From an uncultured Gellertiella sp. (GTDB taxonomy: Bacteria; Pseudomonadota; Alphaproteobacteria; Rhizobiales; Rhizobiaceae): 64,000 nucleotides of DNA. Location: NCBI RefSeq assembly GCF_963457605.1, contig NZ_OY735139.1, forward strand, positions 1 through 64,000, in the 5' to 3' direction. The notes beneath the pieces were generated by a model, which had not been told where the DNA came from, did not search any database, and saw nothing but the letters and a program-made list of their open reading frames with translations. Every line of letters begins with the position of its first letter. Position 1 is the stretch's first letter. Shown piece by piece: positions 15,200-23,996 of the stretch. The translations under genes and the position numbers were made by a program.

Positions 15200-18040
15200 A
15201 TGCTCGACAAGACTTATGATTCCGCCACCGTTGAACCGAAAATCGCCAAGGCCTGGGACGAAAACGATGCGTTTCGCGCCGGTGCGAATGCCAGGCCGGG
15301 AGCGGAAACCTTCTGCGTGGTGATCCCGCCGCCGAATGTCACCGGCTCCCTGCACATGGGCCATGCGCTCAACAATACATTGCAGGACATCATGGTGCGC
15401 TTCGAGCGGATGCGCGGCAAGGATGTGCTCTGGCAGCCCGGCATGGACCATGCCGGCATTGCCACCCAGATGGTGGTCGAGCGCAAGCTGATGGAAAAAC
15501 AGCAGCACCGCCGTGACATGGGCCGCGAGGCTTTCATCGAGAAGGTCTGGGAGTGGAAGGACGAATCCGGTGGCCTGATCTTCAACCAGCTGAAGCGGCT
15601 TGGCGCCTCCTGCGACTGGTCGCGCGAGCGCTTCACCATGGACGAGGGCCTGTCGCGCGCCGTGCTCGAAGTCTTCGTCTCGCTCTACAAGGAAGGCCTG
15701 ATCTACAAGGACAAGCGGCTGGTCAACTGGGACCCGAAGCTGCTGACGGCCATCTCCGATCTCGAGGTCGAGCAGGTCGAGACCGCGGGCCATCTCTGGT
15801 ACCTGCGCTATCCGCTGGAAAAGGGCGTTACCTACGAGCATCCCGTCGCCTTCAACGAGGAGGGGTTCGCCACCGAATTCGAGACCCGCGACTATCTTGT
15901 CGTCGCCACCACCCGCCCGGAAACCATGCTGGGCGATACCGGGGTTGCGGTTCATCCCGATGATGCACGCTATCAGGCCCTTGTCGGCAAGCATGTCGTG
16001 CTGCCGCTCACCGGTCGCCTGATACCCATCGTTGCCGACGAATATCCGGACCCGACGGCCGGCACCGGCGCGGTGAAGATGACGCCCGCCCATGATTTCA
16101 ACGATTTTGACGTCGGCAAGCGCACCGGCCTGCGCCAGATCAATATCCTGACGACAGACGCCCATATCACCATTCTCGGCAACGAGGATTTCCTGGAAGG
16201 GCTCGAGGCGAGCTCCGAACATGCGACCGTCTGGAACGAACTGGACGGCATGGACCGGTTTGCAGCCCGCAAGCGCATCGTCGAACTGCTGGAAGAGCAG
16301 GGCCTCGTCGACAAAATAGAGCCGCACAAGCATATGGTCCCGCATGGGGATCGCGGCGGTGTGCCGATCGAGCCGCGCCTCACCGAACAATGGTATGTCG
16401 ACGCAAAGACGCTGGCCGCTCCGGCGATTGCCTCGGTGCGTGAGGGCCGCACGAAGTTCGTGCCGAAAAACTGGGAAAAGACCTATTACGAATGGATGGA
16501 AAACATCCAGCCCTGGTGCATCTCGCGCCAGCTCTGGTGGGGCCACCAGATTCCTGCCTGGTATGGTCCGGATGGCCAGGTCTTTGTCGAAAAGACCGAA
16601 GCGGAAGCGCTTGACGCCGCCGTCCAGCATTATCTCGCGCATGAGGGCCCGTGGAAGGCCTATGTTCAGGACAAGCTCGAAAATTTCAAGCCAGGCGAAA
16701 TACTGACCCGCGACGAGGACGTGCTCGACACCTGGTTCTCCTCCGCACTCTGGCCCTTCTCGACACTCGGCTGGCCGGACGAGACCCCGGAACTCGCCAA
16801 ATATTACCAGACCGACGTGCTGGTCACCGGTTTCGACATCATATTCTTCTGGGTCGCCCGGATGATGATGATGGGCCTGCATTTCATGAAGGACGAGAAT
16901 GGCGAGGGCGTCGAGCCCTTCCACACCGTCTATGTTCACGCGCTGGTGCGCGACAAGAACGGCCAGAAGATGTCGAAGTCGAAGGGCAACGTCATCGATC
17001 CCCTGGAACTGATTGACGAATATGGAGCCGACGCCCTGCGTTTCACGCTGGCAATCATGGCCGCCCAGGGCCGCGACGTGAAGCTCGACCCGGCCCGCAT
17101 CGCCGGCTACCGCAATTTCGGCACCAAGCTGTGGAACGCCACCCGCTTTGCCGAAATGAACGGCGTCAAGCGGGACGACCATTTCAACCCCGAAGCAACG
17201 AAGCTGACCATCAGCCGCTGGATCCTGACGGAACTCTCGCGCACCGAGCGCGACGTGACGGAGGCGATTGCCAGCCACCGCTTCAATGATGCGGCAGGCG
17301 CTCTCTATCGCTTTGTCTGGAACCAGTTCTGCGACTGGTATCTGGAACTGCTGAAGCCGGTCTTCTCGGGCGAGGACGAAGAAGCCAAGGCGGAATCGCA
17401 GGCCTGCGCGGCCCATGTGCTGGAGGAAACCTACAAGCTTCTGCATCCCTTCATGCCCTTCATGACCGAAGAGCTCTGGGCGCATACGGCAGGCGAGGGC
17501 ATCATGCGGCCGAGCCTGCTCTGCCATGCGGAATGGCCGTCGCCCTCCTTTGCCGACGATGCGGCAGCGGATGAAACCAACTGGCTGATCGATCTCGTCA
17601 CCGGCATCCGCTCGGCCCGTTCCGAAATGAACGTGCCGCCTTCGGCGGTCTCGCCGCTGGTCGTGGTCGGTGCCAACGGGGCGACGCAGGCCCGGCTGGA
17701 GCGTCATGCGGCGTCGCTGAAGCGACTGGCCCGCGTTGACGGCATCTCGCTGGCAGAGACCGCCCCGCGCGGTTCGGCCCAGATCGTGGTCGGCGAAGCC
17801 ACCTGCTGCCTGCCGCTGGGGACGTTGATTGACGTAGTGGCAGAACGCACCCGTCTGGAAAAGGCGCGCGACAAGGTCGATCAGGAACTGGCGCGGATTG
17901 CGGCGAAATTGTCGAACGAGAAATTCGTCGCCAATGCCAATCCGGAGGTGGTTGCCGCAGAACGGGAACGGCATGCGGAACTGCTGACCCAGCGTGCCAG
18001 CCTGATGGCCGCAATCGCCCGCCTCAACGAAGCGGGTTGA
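15200..18040 (+). CDS. valS: Valyl-tRNA synthetase
   Basis: This 946-residue class Ia synthetase charges tRNA(Val) in the cytoplasm. The HIGH-type motif is NVTGSLHMGHALN (about residue 46) and the KMSKS loop is GQKMSKSKGN. The editing CP1 domain (with TTRPETMLGDTGVAV) and a C-terminal coiled-coil (RTRLEKARDKVDQELARIAA) are present, giving the full usual length. The start at 15200 (MLDKTYDS) fits the family. An open frame extends upstream through the popZ terminator and is not used. Confidence 0.97.
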   Translation: MLDKTYDSATVEPKIAKAWDENDAFRAGANARPGAETFCVVIPPPNVTGSLHMGHALNNTLQDIMVRFERMRGKDVLWQPGMDHAGIATQMVVERKLMEKQQHRRDMGREAFIEKVWEWKDESGGLIFNQLKRLGASCDWSRERFTMDEGLSRAVLEVFVSLYKEGLIYKDKRLVNWDPKLLTAISDLEVEQVETAGHLWYLRYPLEKGVTYEHPVAFNEEGFATEFETRDYLVVATTRPETMLGDTGVAVHPDDARYQALVGKHVVLPLTGRLIPIVADEYPDPTAGTGAVKMTPAHDFNDFDVGKRTGLRQINILTTDAHITILGNEDFLEGLEASSEHATVWNELDGMDRFAARKRIVELLEEQGLVDKIEPHKHMVPHGDRGGVPIEPRLTEQWYVDAKTLAAPAIASVREGRTKFVPKNWEKTYYEWMENIQPWCISRQLWWGHQIPAWYGPDGQVFVEKTEAEALDAAVQHYLAHEGPWKAYVQDKLENFKPGEILTRDEDVLDTWFSSALWPFSTLGWPDETPELAKYYQTDVLVTGFDIIFFWVARMMMMGLHFMKDENGEGVEPFHTVYVHALVRDKNGQKMSKSKGNVIDPLELIDEYGADALRFTLAIMAAQGRDVKLDPARIAGYRNFGTKLWNATRFAEMNGVKRDDHFNPEATKLTISRWILTELSRTERDVTEAIASHRFNDAAGALYRFVWNQFCDWYLELLKPVFSGEDEEAKAESQACAAHVLEETYKLLHPFMPFMTEELWAHTAGEGIMRPSLLCHAEWPSPSFADDAAADETNWLIDLVTGIRSARSEMNVPPSAVSPLVVVGANGATQARLERHAASLKRLARVDGISLAETAPRGSAQIVVGEATCCLPLGTLIDVVAERTRLEKARDKVDQELARIAAKLSNEKFVANANPEVVAAERERHAELLTQRASLMAAIARLNEAG

Positions 18041-18071
18041 CATTTTCCCATCAAGGGTTGTGAAAATTCGG

Positions 18072-18100
18072 TCGCTCGCCAAATTGGCGGGCGATTTTTG
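18072..18100 (+). terminator. Rho-independent terminator of valS
   Basis: A 9-bp stem (18072-18080 with 18086-18094, one G-U pair, loop AAATT) is followed by five T. Confidence 0.85.
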
Positions 18101-18251
18101 TTTGTTGCCAGAGGCTTATCCTGCGGCATTTCGAATCAAGCTCTTGCTGGCAATGGTGCCGGGTCGCAGGGAATGGCGCATTATGGCCCAAAAATGGCTC
18201 AAAATCAGGCCGCCCGCCAGAAACCTGGGGTGTCGCTTTTTTGTTACATAT

Positions 18252-18280
18252 TTGTTGTGTGTAGAATATTGTTCTAAATA
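18252..18280 (+). promoter_or_regulatory. Candidate fadL promoter with operator in the spacer
   Basis: TTGTTG (18252-18257) and TAAATA (18275-18280) are 17 bases apart. The palindrome AGAATATTGTTCT (18263-18275) fills most of the spacer, a position where a repressor would block polymerase. Read by eye; no data on use. Confidence 0.4.
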
Positions 18281-18382
18281 TATTATGTAATTATACAACA
18301 TGTAGAATTATGTGCGGAATTCCTGTCCGGAATTGCGTTTTGTTCAATATTTCCCGTCAGGGCATCCCCCGGAAATCAGCGA

Positions 18383-18399
18383 TTATAATTACATTATAA
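18383..18399. promoter_or_regulatory. Perfect palindrome TTATAAT-N3-ATTATAA
   Basis: Two 7-base arms are perfectly complementary around TAC, 64 bases before the fadL start codon. The length and symmetry suit a dimeric transcription factor. It may alternatively be a leader hairpin. Confidence 0.5.
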
Positions 18400-18462
18400 C
18401 TTGCGAAAATAGGTGTGGTGTTTACACTCGAACCGGGTTTGGAACTTTTTGGGGGAGAGTTC

Positions 18463-19734
18463 ATGGTGTATCGGGTTATTGCCAGGGGCCTTCTGTCGGT
18501 CGCATTGGTGGGTCTGTTGTCCGGTACCGCTTTCGCGGGCGGACTGGAGCGGGCGGGTTATTCTGTCGATCAGCTGTTCGACCCGGATGCCGTGACGTTT
18601 GAAGCCGATTCCGTTCTTGTCCAGCCGGATCGCACCCTCACCAACGCCCGTGATACGGATGCATCCGACGGGTTGGGTGCCAACGGTGTCGGCGGCGGTA
18701 CAGCAACCACGCGCGACACGGATAATTACTGGGTACCCCGCGTTGGCGTCAAATTGCGTGTTTTCGAGGATGTGGATTGCCTGGCGGATTATTCCCAGCC
18801 CTGGGGCGTGCATTCCCATCCTGGCCGAAACTGGGTCGGCGCAAACAGCAATATCGAGACCAAGGTACACAGCGACAGCTACGCCGTGACCTGTTCCTAT
18901 AAAATGGATGCCGGGCAGGGCGACATACGCTTTATTGGTGGCGTGCTCTATCAGGATGTCGGCGGCTTCAAGGAGCGGCTTGTGGCCCCGATTTCGCCTG
19001 CCTTCGGCACCGGCATCGGCCGTCTCGATCTTGATGGCAAGGGCTATGGCTGGCGGGCCGGCATCGCCTACGAAATCCCTGAATATGCGCTTCGTGCCAG
19101 CCTGGTCTACAATAGCGAAGTCAAGCTGGATGATATCACCGGCACACTGGATCTGCGCCAGATCCCCGGCGCAATCAATCCGGCCAATCCGCTGCTCGGC
19201 AAAGTGACGCCGGTTTTTGGCGCGTCCGCCATGCCCGACAGTATCGAACTGAAACTGCAAAGCGGCATTGCGCCGGACTGGCTTGCCTTCGGCTCGGTTA
19301 AATGGACGGACTGGAGCCAGTTGCAAAGCATCCCCTTCTGCCCGGTTGCGACCAGGGGGATCATTGCCTGCACGCCAAAGGGGCCGACCCGCGCCACGTC
19401 TCTGGACCTGCTCTATCGGGACGGATGGACGATCTCCGGCGGCATTGGCCACAAGTTCAACGATCAGTGGAGCGGTGCCGTCAGCGTCACCTGGGATCGC
19501 GGCACCTCGACCGGGCTTGGAACCCAGACCGACAGCTGGACGCTTGGAACCGGTGTTTCCTATTCGCCGACCAGCAATGTCGAATTCCGGGTCGCAGGTG
19601 CGGTGGGCATTCTGACCAGCGGCAGCTCGGGCATCGTCTCCTATGACGGCAAGGACTATGGGAAGGATGTCGCCTATGATTACAGCAACGATATCGTCAC
19701 AGCGCTCTCCACCTCCCTGAAGGTAAAGTTCTGA
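18463..19734 (+). CDS. fadL: FadL/TodX-type outer membrane transport protein
   Basis: This 423-residue beta-barrel of the OMPP1/FadL/TodX family would take up long-chain fatty acids or other hydrophobic molecules across the outer membrane. A signal peptide ends at TAFA-GGLERAGYSVDQLFD. The mature N-terminus is the plug segment, and the rest alternates aromatic strands and loops, ending in the outer-membrane signature with terminal Phe (LKVKF). A GGGGGAGAG ribosome site precedes the ATG at 18463. The protein has a pair of cysteines (VDCLA and VTCSY) that could form a disulfide. The gene stands alone behind an unusual promoter. Confidence 0.9.
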   Translation: MVYRVIARGLLSVALVGLLSGTAFAGGLERAGYSVDQLFDPDAVTFEADSVLVQPDRTLTNARDTDASDGLGANGVGGGTATTRDTDNYWVPRVGVKLRVFEDVDCLADYSQPWGVHSHPGRNWVGANSNIETKVHSDSYAVTCSYKMDAGQGDIRFIGGVLYQDVGGFKERLVAPISPAFGTGIGRLDLDGKGYGWRAGIAYEIPEYALRASLVYNSEVKLDDITGTLDLRQIPGAINPANPLLGKVTPVFGASAMPDSIELKLQSGIAPDWLAFGSVKWTDWSQLQSIPFCPVATRGIIACTPKGPTRATSLDLLYRDGWTISGGIGHKFNDQWSGAVSVTWDRGTSTGLGTQTDSWTLGTGVSYSPTSNVEFRVAGAVGILTSGSSGIVSYDGKDYGKDVAYDYSNDIVTALSTSLKVKF

Positions 19735-20199
19735 CGGGTGCGGTCCGGCGCGCATTTTCCGCAGGGCCCGGCCCTTGCTGCCGGGGAGCCATTTCAGATC
19801 CGGTCAAAAGATATGTGACGATTCCGCAACAGTAGAAATGATGCGTTATAGCGACCTTGAATCGGGAAGATTATGTCCATTTCCTGCCACAAAGCGGGAG
19901 CAGCGTTCCAACTGAAGACGCGAATGTATTGAATATCGCGATCCAGGAATAGAATGAGCGATCAGGACTTGGGGTTTTCTGGCAGAGGCATGGGTTTGTT
20001 GGGGAAATGGCGGCTTTGGGGCCGTTCTTTCACCCCGGAATATCCATTGTCGAACGGGGTTTCGGACCCCATCCGGCGCGCAAGACCCGCCATGCCGCTT
20101 TATCGCCATCGAATGAGACTAGAAACAGTTCTGCTATCCCTGCCATCGCGCTTCCAGTCGGGGCGTGTGTCTGGCCTGTGCGGACGAAATCGGACCATC
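19735..20199. other. Long exoR leader/upstream region
   Basis: These 465 bases carry no gene I can support. The exoR reading frame is open for 82 codons upstream of the chosen start, but that stretch is arginine-rich without a signal peptide and differs from known ExoR proteins. GC-rich repeats follow the fadL stop (19765-19795), then a more AT-rich portion from about 19800 to 19960 that could hold the exoR promoter and leader. Confidence 0.4.
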
Positions 20200-21156
20200 A
20201 TGTCGAAGCTTGCCCATGTCCCGGTAAAAGTGCTGTTTCTTGGTTGCTCGCTGGCGCTTTCCACGGCAGCATCCGGTGCTCTGGCCTTCGACATCAATTC
20301 CGGCGTCACCAAGGAATCCGGCCCCTTCGATCTCTTCAAATTCGGCTTCAAGGCCTACAAGAGCGGCCAGAAACAGGATGCCGTGGAAGCCTACCGCTAT
20401 GCGGCCGAAAAGGGCCATACCGGCTCGCGCTGGGCGCTTGCCAACATGTATGCCTATGGCGACGGCGTGGCCAAGAGCGACTTCGAAGCTTTCAAGATCT
20501 ACAATGAAATTGCAGGCAAGGGCATCGAGCCCGGTTCCGAAGACACCGGCTTCTTCGTCAATGCCCTGATGTCGCTGGCCGAATATTACCGCCACGGCAT
20601 TGACAACAGCCCGGTCAAGGCCGATCTCGGTCAGGCACGGCAGCTCTATTTCCAGGCGGCCTCTGCGTTTGGCGTGCCGGAAGCCCAGTACCAGTTGGCC
20701 CGAATGATGCTGCGCGGCGAGGGCGGCAGCCGCAATGTCGAACAGGCAAAGAAATGGCTGAACCGGGCCCGCAAGAACGGCCATGTCGGGGCGATGGGCA
20801 TTTTCGGCAGCCTGCTGTTTCAGGAAGGCCAATCCGCCCGCGGACTGGGCTACATGACGGCAGCGCTTGATCACTGCTCCGGGAAGGATCGTCCGTGGAT
20901 TCAGGATCTGCAGGAACAGGCCTTTTCCGTGGCGAGTGAGAATGACCGCCGCACGGCAATCCAGCTTGCCCAGCAGATCGAGGACACCATGCCCACGGTA
21001 GAGGCCACGCCGACCATGGACGCCCTTGCTGCCGGAGCGCCGGGAGCAGGCGTGCCGGTGCCGCCAATGGCCGTCGGCGAAGCCGAATCCCTGACGCTGG
21101 AAGGACCCGTCGGCGCTGACGGTGTCGATGCATCGATGGAAACGCCTGCCCAGTAG
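20200..21156 (+). CDS. exoR: ExoR, periplasmic Sel1-repeat regulator of the ExoS/ChvI system
   Basis: ExoR is the periplasmic inhibitor of the ExoS (ChvG)-ChvI two-component system that controls exopolysaccharide, motility and host interaction in Rhizobiaceae. The sequence after the signal peptide (cleavage near GALA-FDINSG) is nearly diagnostic: SGVTKESGPFDLFKFGFKAY followed by Sel1 repeats such as AAEKGHTGSRWALANMYAYG and ARQLYFQAASAFGVPEAQYQ. At 318 residues it is longer than the about 268 known from Sinorhizobium because of a Pro/Ala/Gly-rich C-terminal tail. The ATG at 20200 gives a clean signal peptide. No exoS or chvI is in the window. Confidence 0.93.
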   Translation: MSKLAHVPVKVLFLGCSLALSTAASGALAFDINSGVTKESGPFDLFKFGFKAYKSGQKQDAVEAYRYAAEKGHTGSRWALANMYAYGDGVAKSDFEAFKIYNEIAGKGIEPGSEDTGFFVNALMSLAEYYRHGIDNSPVKADLGQARQLYFQAASAFGVPEAQYQLARMMLRGEGGSRNVEQAKKWLNRARKNGHVGAMGIFGSLLFQEGQSARGLGYMTAALDHCSGKDRPWIQDLQEQAFSVASENDRRTAIQLAQQIEDTMPTVEATPTMDALAAGAPGAGVPVPPMAVGEAESLTLEGPVGADGVDASMETPAQ

Positions 21157-21207
21157 CGCAGGCTGTGCGCACAGGACGCCGATCTTCGGTCCCTTCAGTC
21201 CGCCGGT

Positions 21208-21990
21208 TCAGAAATCAAAGTTTCCGATGACAGGCACGTGGTCGGATGGCTTGTCCCAGGACCGGACGTCCTTGTCGATCTCGACCGATCGCAGGCGATC
21301 CGCCGCTTCCGGCGAGAGCATCAGGTGATCGATGCGGATGCCGTTGTTTTTCGGCCAGGCTCCGGCCTGATAATCCCAGAATGTATAGGTCCTGCCCGCC
21401 GGGGTCATGGCGCGCAGGGCGTCGACCAGTCCGAGATTTTCCAGTTGCTGGAATGCGGCGCGGGTGGCCGGCAGGAACAGCGCGTCATGGGCCCAGAGTG
21501 CCGGATCGTGGCAATCCTCGGGCGCGGGGATGACATTGTAGTCCCCGGCAAAGACAATCGGCTGCTCCAGGGCCAGCCTGTCGGCCATCAGGGCGCGGAG
21601 CCGATCCATCCAGCGCAGCTTGTAGGGATATTTCTCGCTGTCGACGGGATTGCCGTTCGGCAGGTAGATCGAGCAAACCCGGATGGTGCGCGTGCCCACC
21701 GCATAGACTCCCTCGATGAAGCGTGACTGCTCGTCGCTGTCATCGCCGGGCAGGCCGCGCAACACCTCGACGGGCTTTTGCTTCGACAGCAGCGCCACCC
21801 CGTTGAAACCCTTCTGGCCATGGGTTTCGACGTGATAGCCAAGTGCCTCGATTTCCAGCCGGGGAAAGGTCTCGTCCTGCGACTTGATCTCCTGCAGGCA
21901 GACTATGTCGGGACTTGTCTGGCGCAGCCAATGGCACAGGTTTTCGATCCTCGCCTTGACGCCATTGATGTTCCAGGTGGCGATTTTCAT
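21208..21990 (-). CDS. xthA: Exodeoxyribonuclease III
   Basis: This AP endonuclease/3'-5' exonuclease of base excision repair has 260 residues. Motifs of the EEP fold are visible: WNINGVKAR, CLQEIKSQDE, FAGDYNVIP and the terminal SDHVPVIGNFDF with the catalytic Asp-His. I start at the ATG at 21990, the usual family start. A second ATG two codons earlier (21996) sits closer to the AGAGG site and is possible. It is convergent with exoR. Confidence 0.95.
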   Translation of the reverse strand: MKIATWNINGVKARIENLCHWLRQTSPDIVCLQEIKSQDETFPRLEIEALGYHVETHGQKGFNGVALLSKQKPVEVLRGLPGDDSDEQSRFIEGVYAVGTRTIRVCSIYLPNGNPVDSEKYPYKLRWMDRLRALMADRLALEQPIVFAGDYNVIPAPEDCHDPALWAHDALFLPATRAAFQQLENLGLVDALRAMTPAGRTYTFWDYQAGAWPKNNGIRIDHLMLSPEAADRLRSVEIDKDVRSWDKPSDHVPVIGNFDF

Positions 21991-22150
21991 GACCATGGCA
22001 GCCTCTCGTAACGACCCGGTTATGTGGGATCTTCAGACGAGATCTAGCCTGTCCGCAGTGGCGAAGCCATCATTGACCGGCATTTTTCTCGGGAAAAACG
22101 CCGGAGCGCCTCCTGGCAGCGCAAAGGTCTCGTATCAATGATCTGTGGTC

Positions 22151-22492
22151 TCAGACCGAAAAACTGGTGCCGCAGCCGCAACTGGCAATCGCATTCGGAT
22201 TGCGGATCTGGAAGGACTGGCCGAGCAGGTTGTCGACGAAATCGATCTCCGAACCCGCCATATAGACCAGCGACAGGGAATCGATCAGCACGGTTGCATC
22301 ATCCGCCGCAATGACGAAATCATCTTCCGCCCGTGTACTGTCGTCGCCGACCAGGTCGAATTTATAGGAAAAACCCGAACAGCCACCGCCCTCCACGGAG
22401 ACCCGCATGGCGCGCTTGCCGGGATCGGAGGCAAGGATTTCCGCGATTCGTTTCGCAGCATTTTCGGATAGTCTGACGCTCTGGTCTGTCAT
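22151..22492 (-). CDS. erpA: Iron-sulfur cluster insertion protein ErpA
   Basis: This A-type Fe-S carrier of 113 residues delivers clusters to apo-proteins. The three ligand cysteines are present as GGGCSGF (Cys38) and SCGCG (Cys105, Cys107). A purine-rich AGGAGACCAGAA stretch lies before the ATG at 22492. The HesB/IscA family includes close paralogues, so ErpA versus IscA rests on the charged insert EDDFVIAADDATVLIDS and on the absence of isc/suf neighbours. It is divergent from dgt. Confidence 0.93.
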   Translation of the reverse strand: MTDQSVRLSENAAKRIAEILASDPGKRAMRVSVEGGGCSGFSYKFDLVGDDSTRAEDDFVIAADDATVLIDSLSLVYMAGSEIDFVDNLLGQSFQIRNPNAIASCGCGTSFSV

Positions 22493-22715
22493 TTCTGGTC
22501 TCCTGCCGGGTTCAAGGCCCGGAGAGTTTCTGGCGGGACATCCTGCGCCATTCCGGCGCAAGCTTTTGATATTACGCATGGCCTGCATGCGGATCACGGC
22601 AACTCAAGGACTATGGCGGGAACCATTTGCCACCGGAACCCTTGGCCGGTTCCCATACTATAGGTATGAATGCATTGAGGCGACGTCAATGTTTGGCGTT
22701 TGACAGGAAGACCGA

Positions 22716-23933
22716 ATGAGCATCGACAGACGAGTCCTGGGTTTTGGCGGCAGCGAGCGGGCGGTCTATGCGGCCGATCCGTGGACGACGCGGGGCCGGC
22801 TGTTTCCCGAGCCGAGCAGCCCGACCCGTTCCGAATTCCAGCGCGACCGCGACAGGATCGTCCACACCACGGCCTTTCGCCGCCTGAAGCACAAGACACA
22901 GGTCTTCATCGGTCCGGATGGCGATCACTATCGCACGCGCCTGACCCACACGATTGAAGTCGCCCAGATCGCCCGGGCGCTGGCCCGCGCCCTGAAGCTG
23001 GACGAGGATCTCGCCGAAGGCGTGGCGCTGGTGCATGATTTCGGCCACACGCCTTTCGGCCATACCGGTGAGGATGCGCTGCACGAGATGCTGCTGCCCT
23101 TCGGCGGTTTCGACCACAATGCCCAGTCGCTGCGCATCGTCACCAAGCTTGAACGCCGTTATGCGGAATTTGACGGTCTCAATCTCACCTGGGAGAGCCT
23201 TGAGGGGCTGGTCAAGCACAATGGCCCGCTGATGACCCGCGACGGCACGGGCATCCGCGGCCCGGTCCCGCAGCCGATTCTCGACTATTGTCAGCTGCAT
23301 GATCTCGAAATCGACAGCTATGCGAGTCTCGAAGCGCAGGTGGCGGCGATTGCCGATGATATCGCCTATAATACCCATGATATCGATGACGGGCTGCGTT
23401 CGGGTTATTTGCAGTTCGAGATGCTGGAGGACATTCCCTTCCTCGCGGGCCTGATGGCCGAGGTGCGGGGGCGCTATCCGGATCTGGAGGCAAACCGCTT
23501 CACCCATGAAATCATGCGCCGCCAGATCACCCGCATGGTGGAGGACGTGATTTCCGTGGCGCAGCAGCGCCTGTCGCAGCTTGCGCCGGGTTCAGCCCAG
23601 GATATCCGCAATGCCGATCAGGTGACGGCCACCTTCTCGCCGGAGATGGCCGAGACCGACCGGCAGATCAAGGCGTTGCTGTTCAGGCGCATCTATCGCC
23701 ATCCCGAGATCATGCGGGTGAGGGCCGCTGCCGCCCGGATCGTCACCGACCTGTTCAAGGCCTACATGAACGACCCCGCCCTGATGGAAAGCCATTACTG
23801 GGTCGATCATATCGCCGGACTTTCCGATGGCGCAAAGGCCCGCCATGTCGGCGATTTCCTGGCGGGAATGACCGACACTTTCGCGGTTTCAGCCCACAAG
23901 CGGTTGTTTGACCATACTCCCGAATTGCGCTAG
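22716..23933 (+). CDS. dgt: Deoxyguanosinetriphosphate triphosphohydrolase-like protein
   Basis: This 405-residue HD-domain dNTPase releases triphosphate from deoxynucleoside triphosphates and so helps set dNTP pools. Metal-binding residues are His78 in RLTHTIEV and the HD pair 107-108 in [17 protein letters not shown]. The N-terminal [20 protein letters not shown] is typical of type 2 dGTPase-like proteins. The ATG at 22716 follows CAGGAAG. It lies upstream of argS with a 63-base gap, an arrangement common in rhizobia. Confidence 0.93.
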   Translation: MSIDRRVLGFGGSERAVYAADPWTTRGRLFPEPSSPTRSEFQRDRDRIVHTTAFRRLKHKTQVFIGPDGDHYRTRLTHTIEVAQIARALARALKLDEDLAEGVALVHDFGHTPFGHTGEDALHEMLLPFGGFDHNAQSLRIVTKLERRYAEFDGLNLTWESLEGLVKHNGPLMTRDGTGIRGPVPQPILDYCQLHDLEIDSYASLEAQVAAIADDIAYNTHDIDDGLRSGYLQFEMLEDIPFLAGLMAEVRGRYPDLEANRFTHEIMRRQITRMVEDVISVAQQRLSQLAPGSAQDIRNADQVTATFSPEMAETDRQIKALLFRRIYRHPEIMRVRAAAARIVTDLFKAYMNDPALMESHYWVDHIAGLSDGAKARHVGDFLAGMTDTFAVSAHKRLFDHTPELR

Positions 23934-23996
23934 GCAGCGGCGAATAATGCGACACCTGCCGGTGGCGCACGACACTCCTGTGCGTGGATGATTGAC

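Larger units (their letters stand above)
18041..18462. other. AT-rich intergenic island upstream of fadL
   Basis: After the valS terminator, positions 18230-18420 are strikingly AT-rich compared with the roughly 60 percent GC surroundings. They hold overlapping palindromes: AGAATATTGTTCT at 18263-18275 and TTATAAT-TAC-ATTATAA at 18383-18399. There are also direct repeats GTAGAAT (18261 and 18302) and CGGAATT. No gene is seen. The composition suggests a regulated promoter, possibly bound by a nucleoid protein or a fatty-acid-responsive repressor. Confidence 0.6.

Noticed and set aside
15101-18082. An open frame of 993 codons antisense to valS
   Set aside because: It lies entirely opposite a fully recognisable ValS, has no family motifs and a composition typical of GC-rich antisense frames. 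Other long antisense frames (opposite argS, the LytM gene, trmFO and sthA) were rejected for the same reason.
19846-20109. A minus-strand frame of 87 codons upstream of exoR
   Set aside because: No domain, no ribosome site, and it covers the probable exoR promoter.
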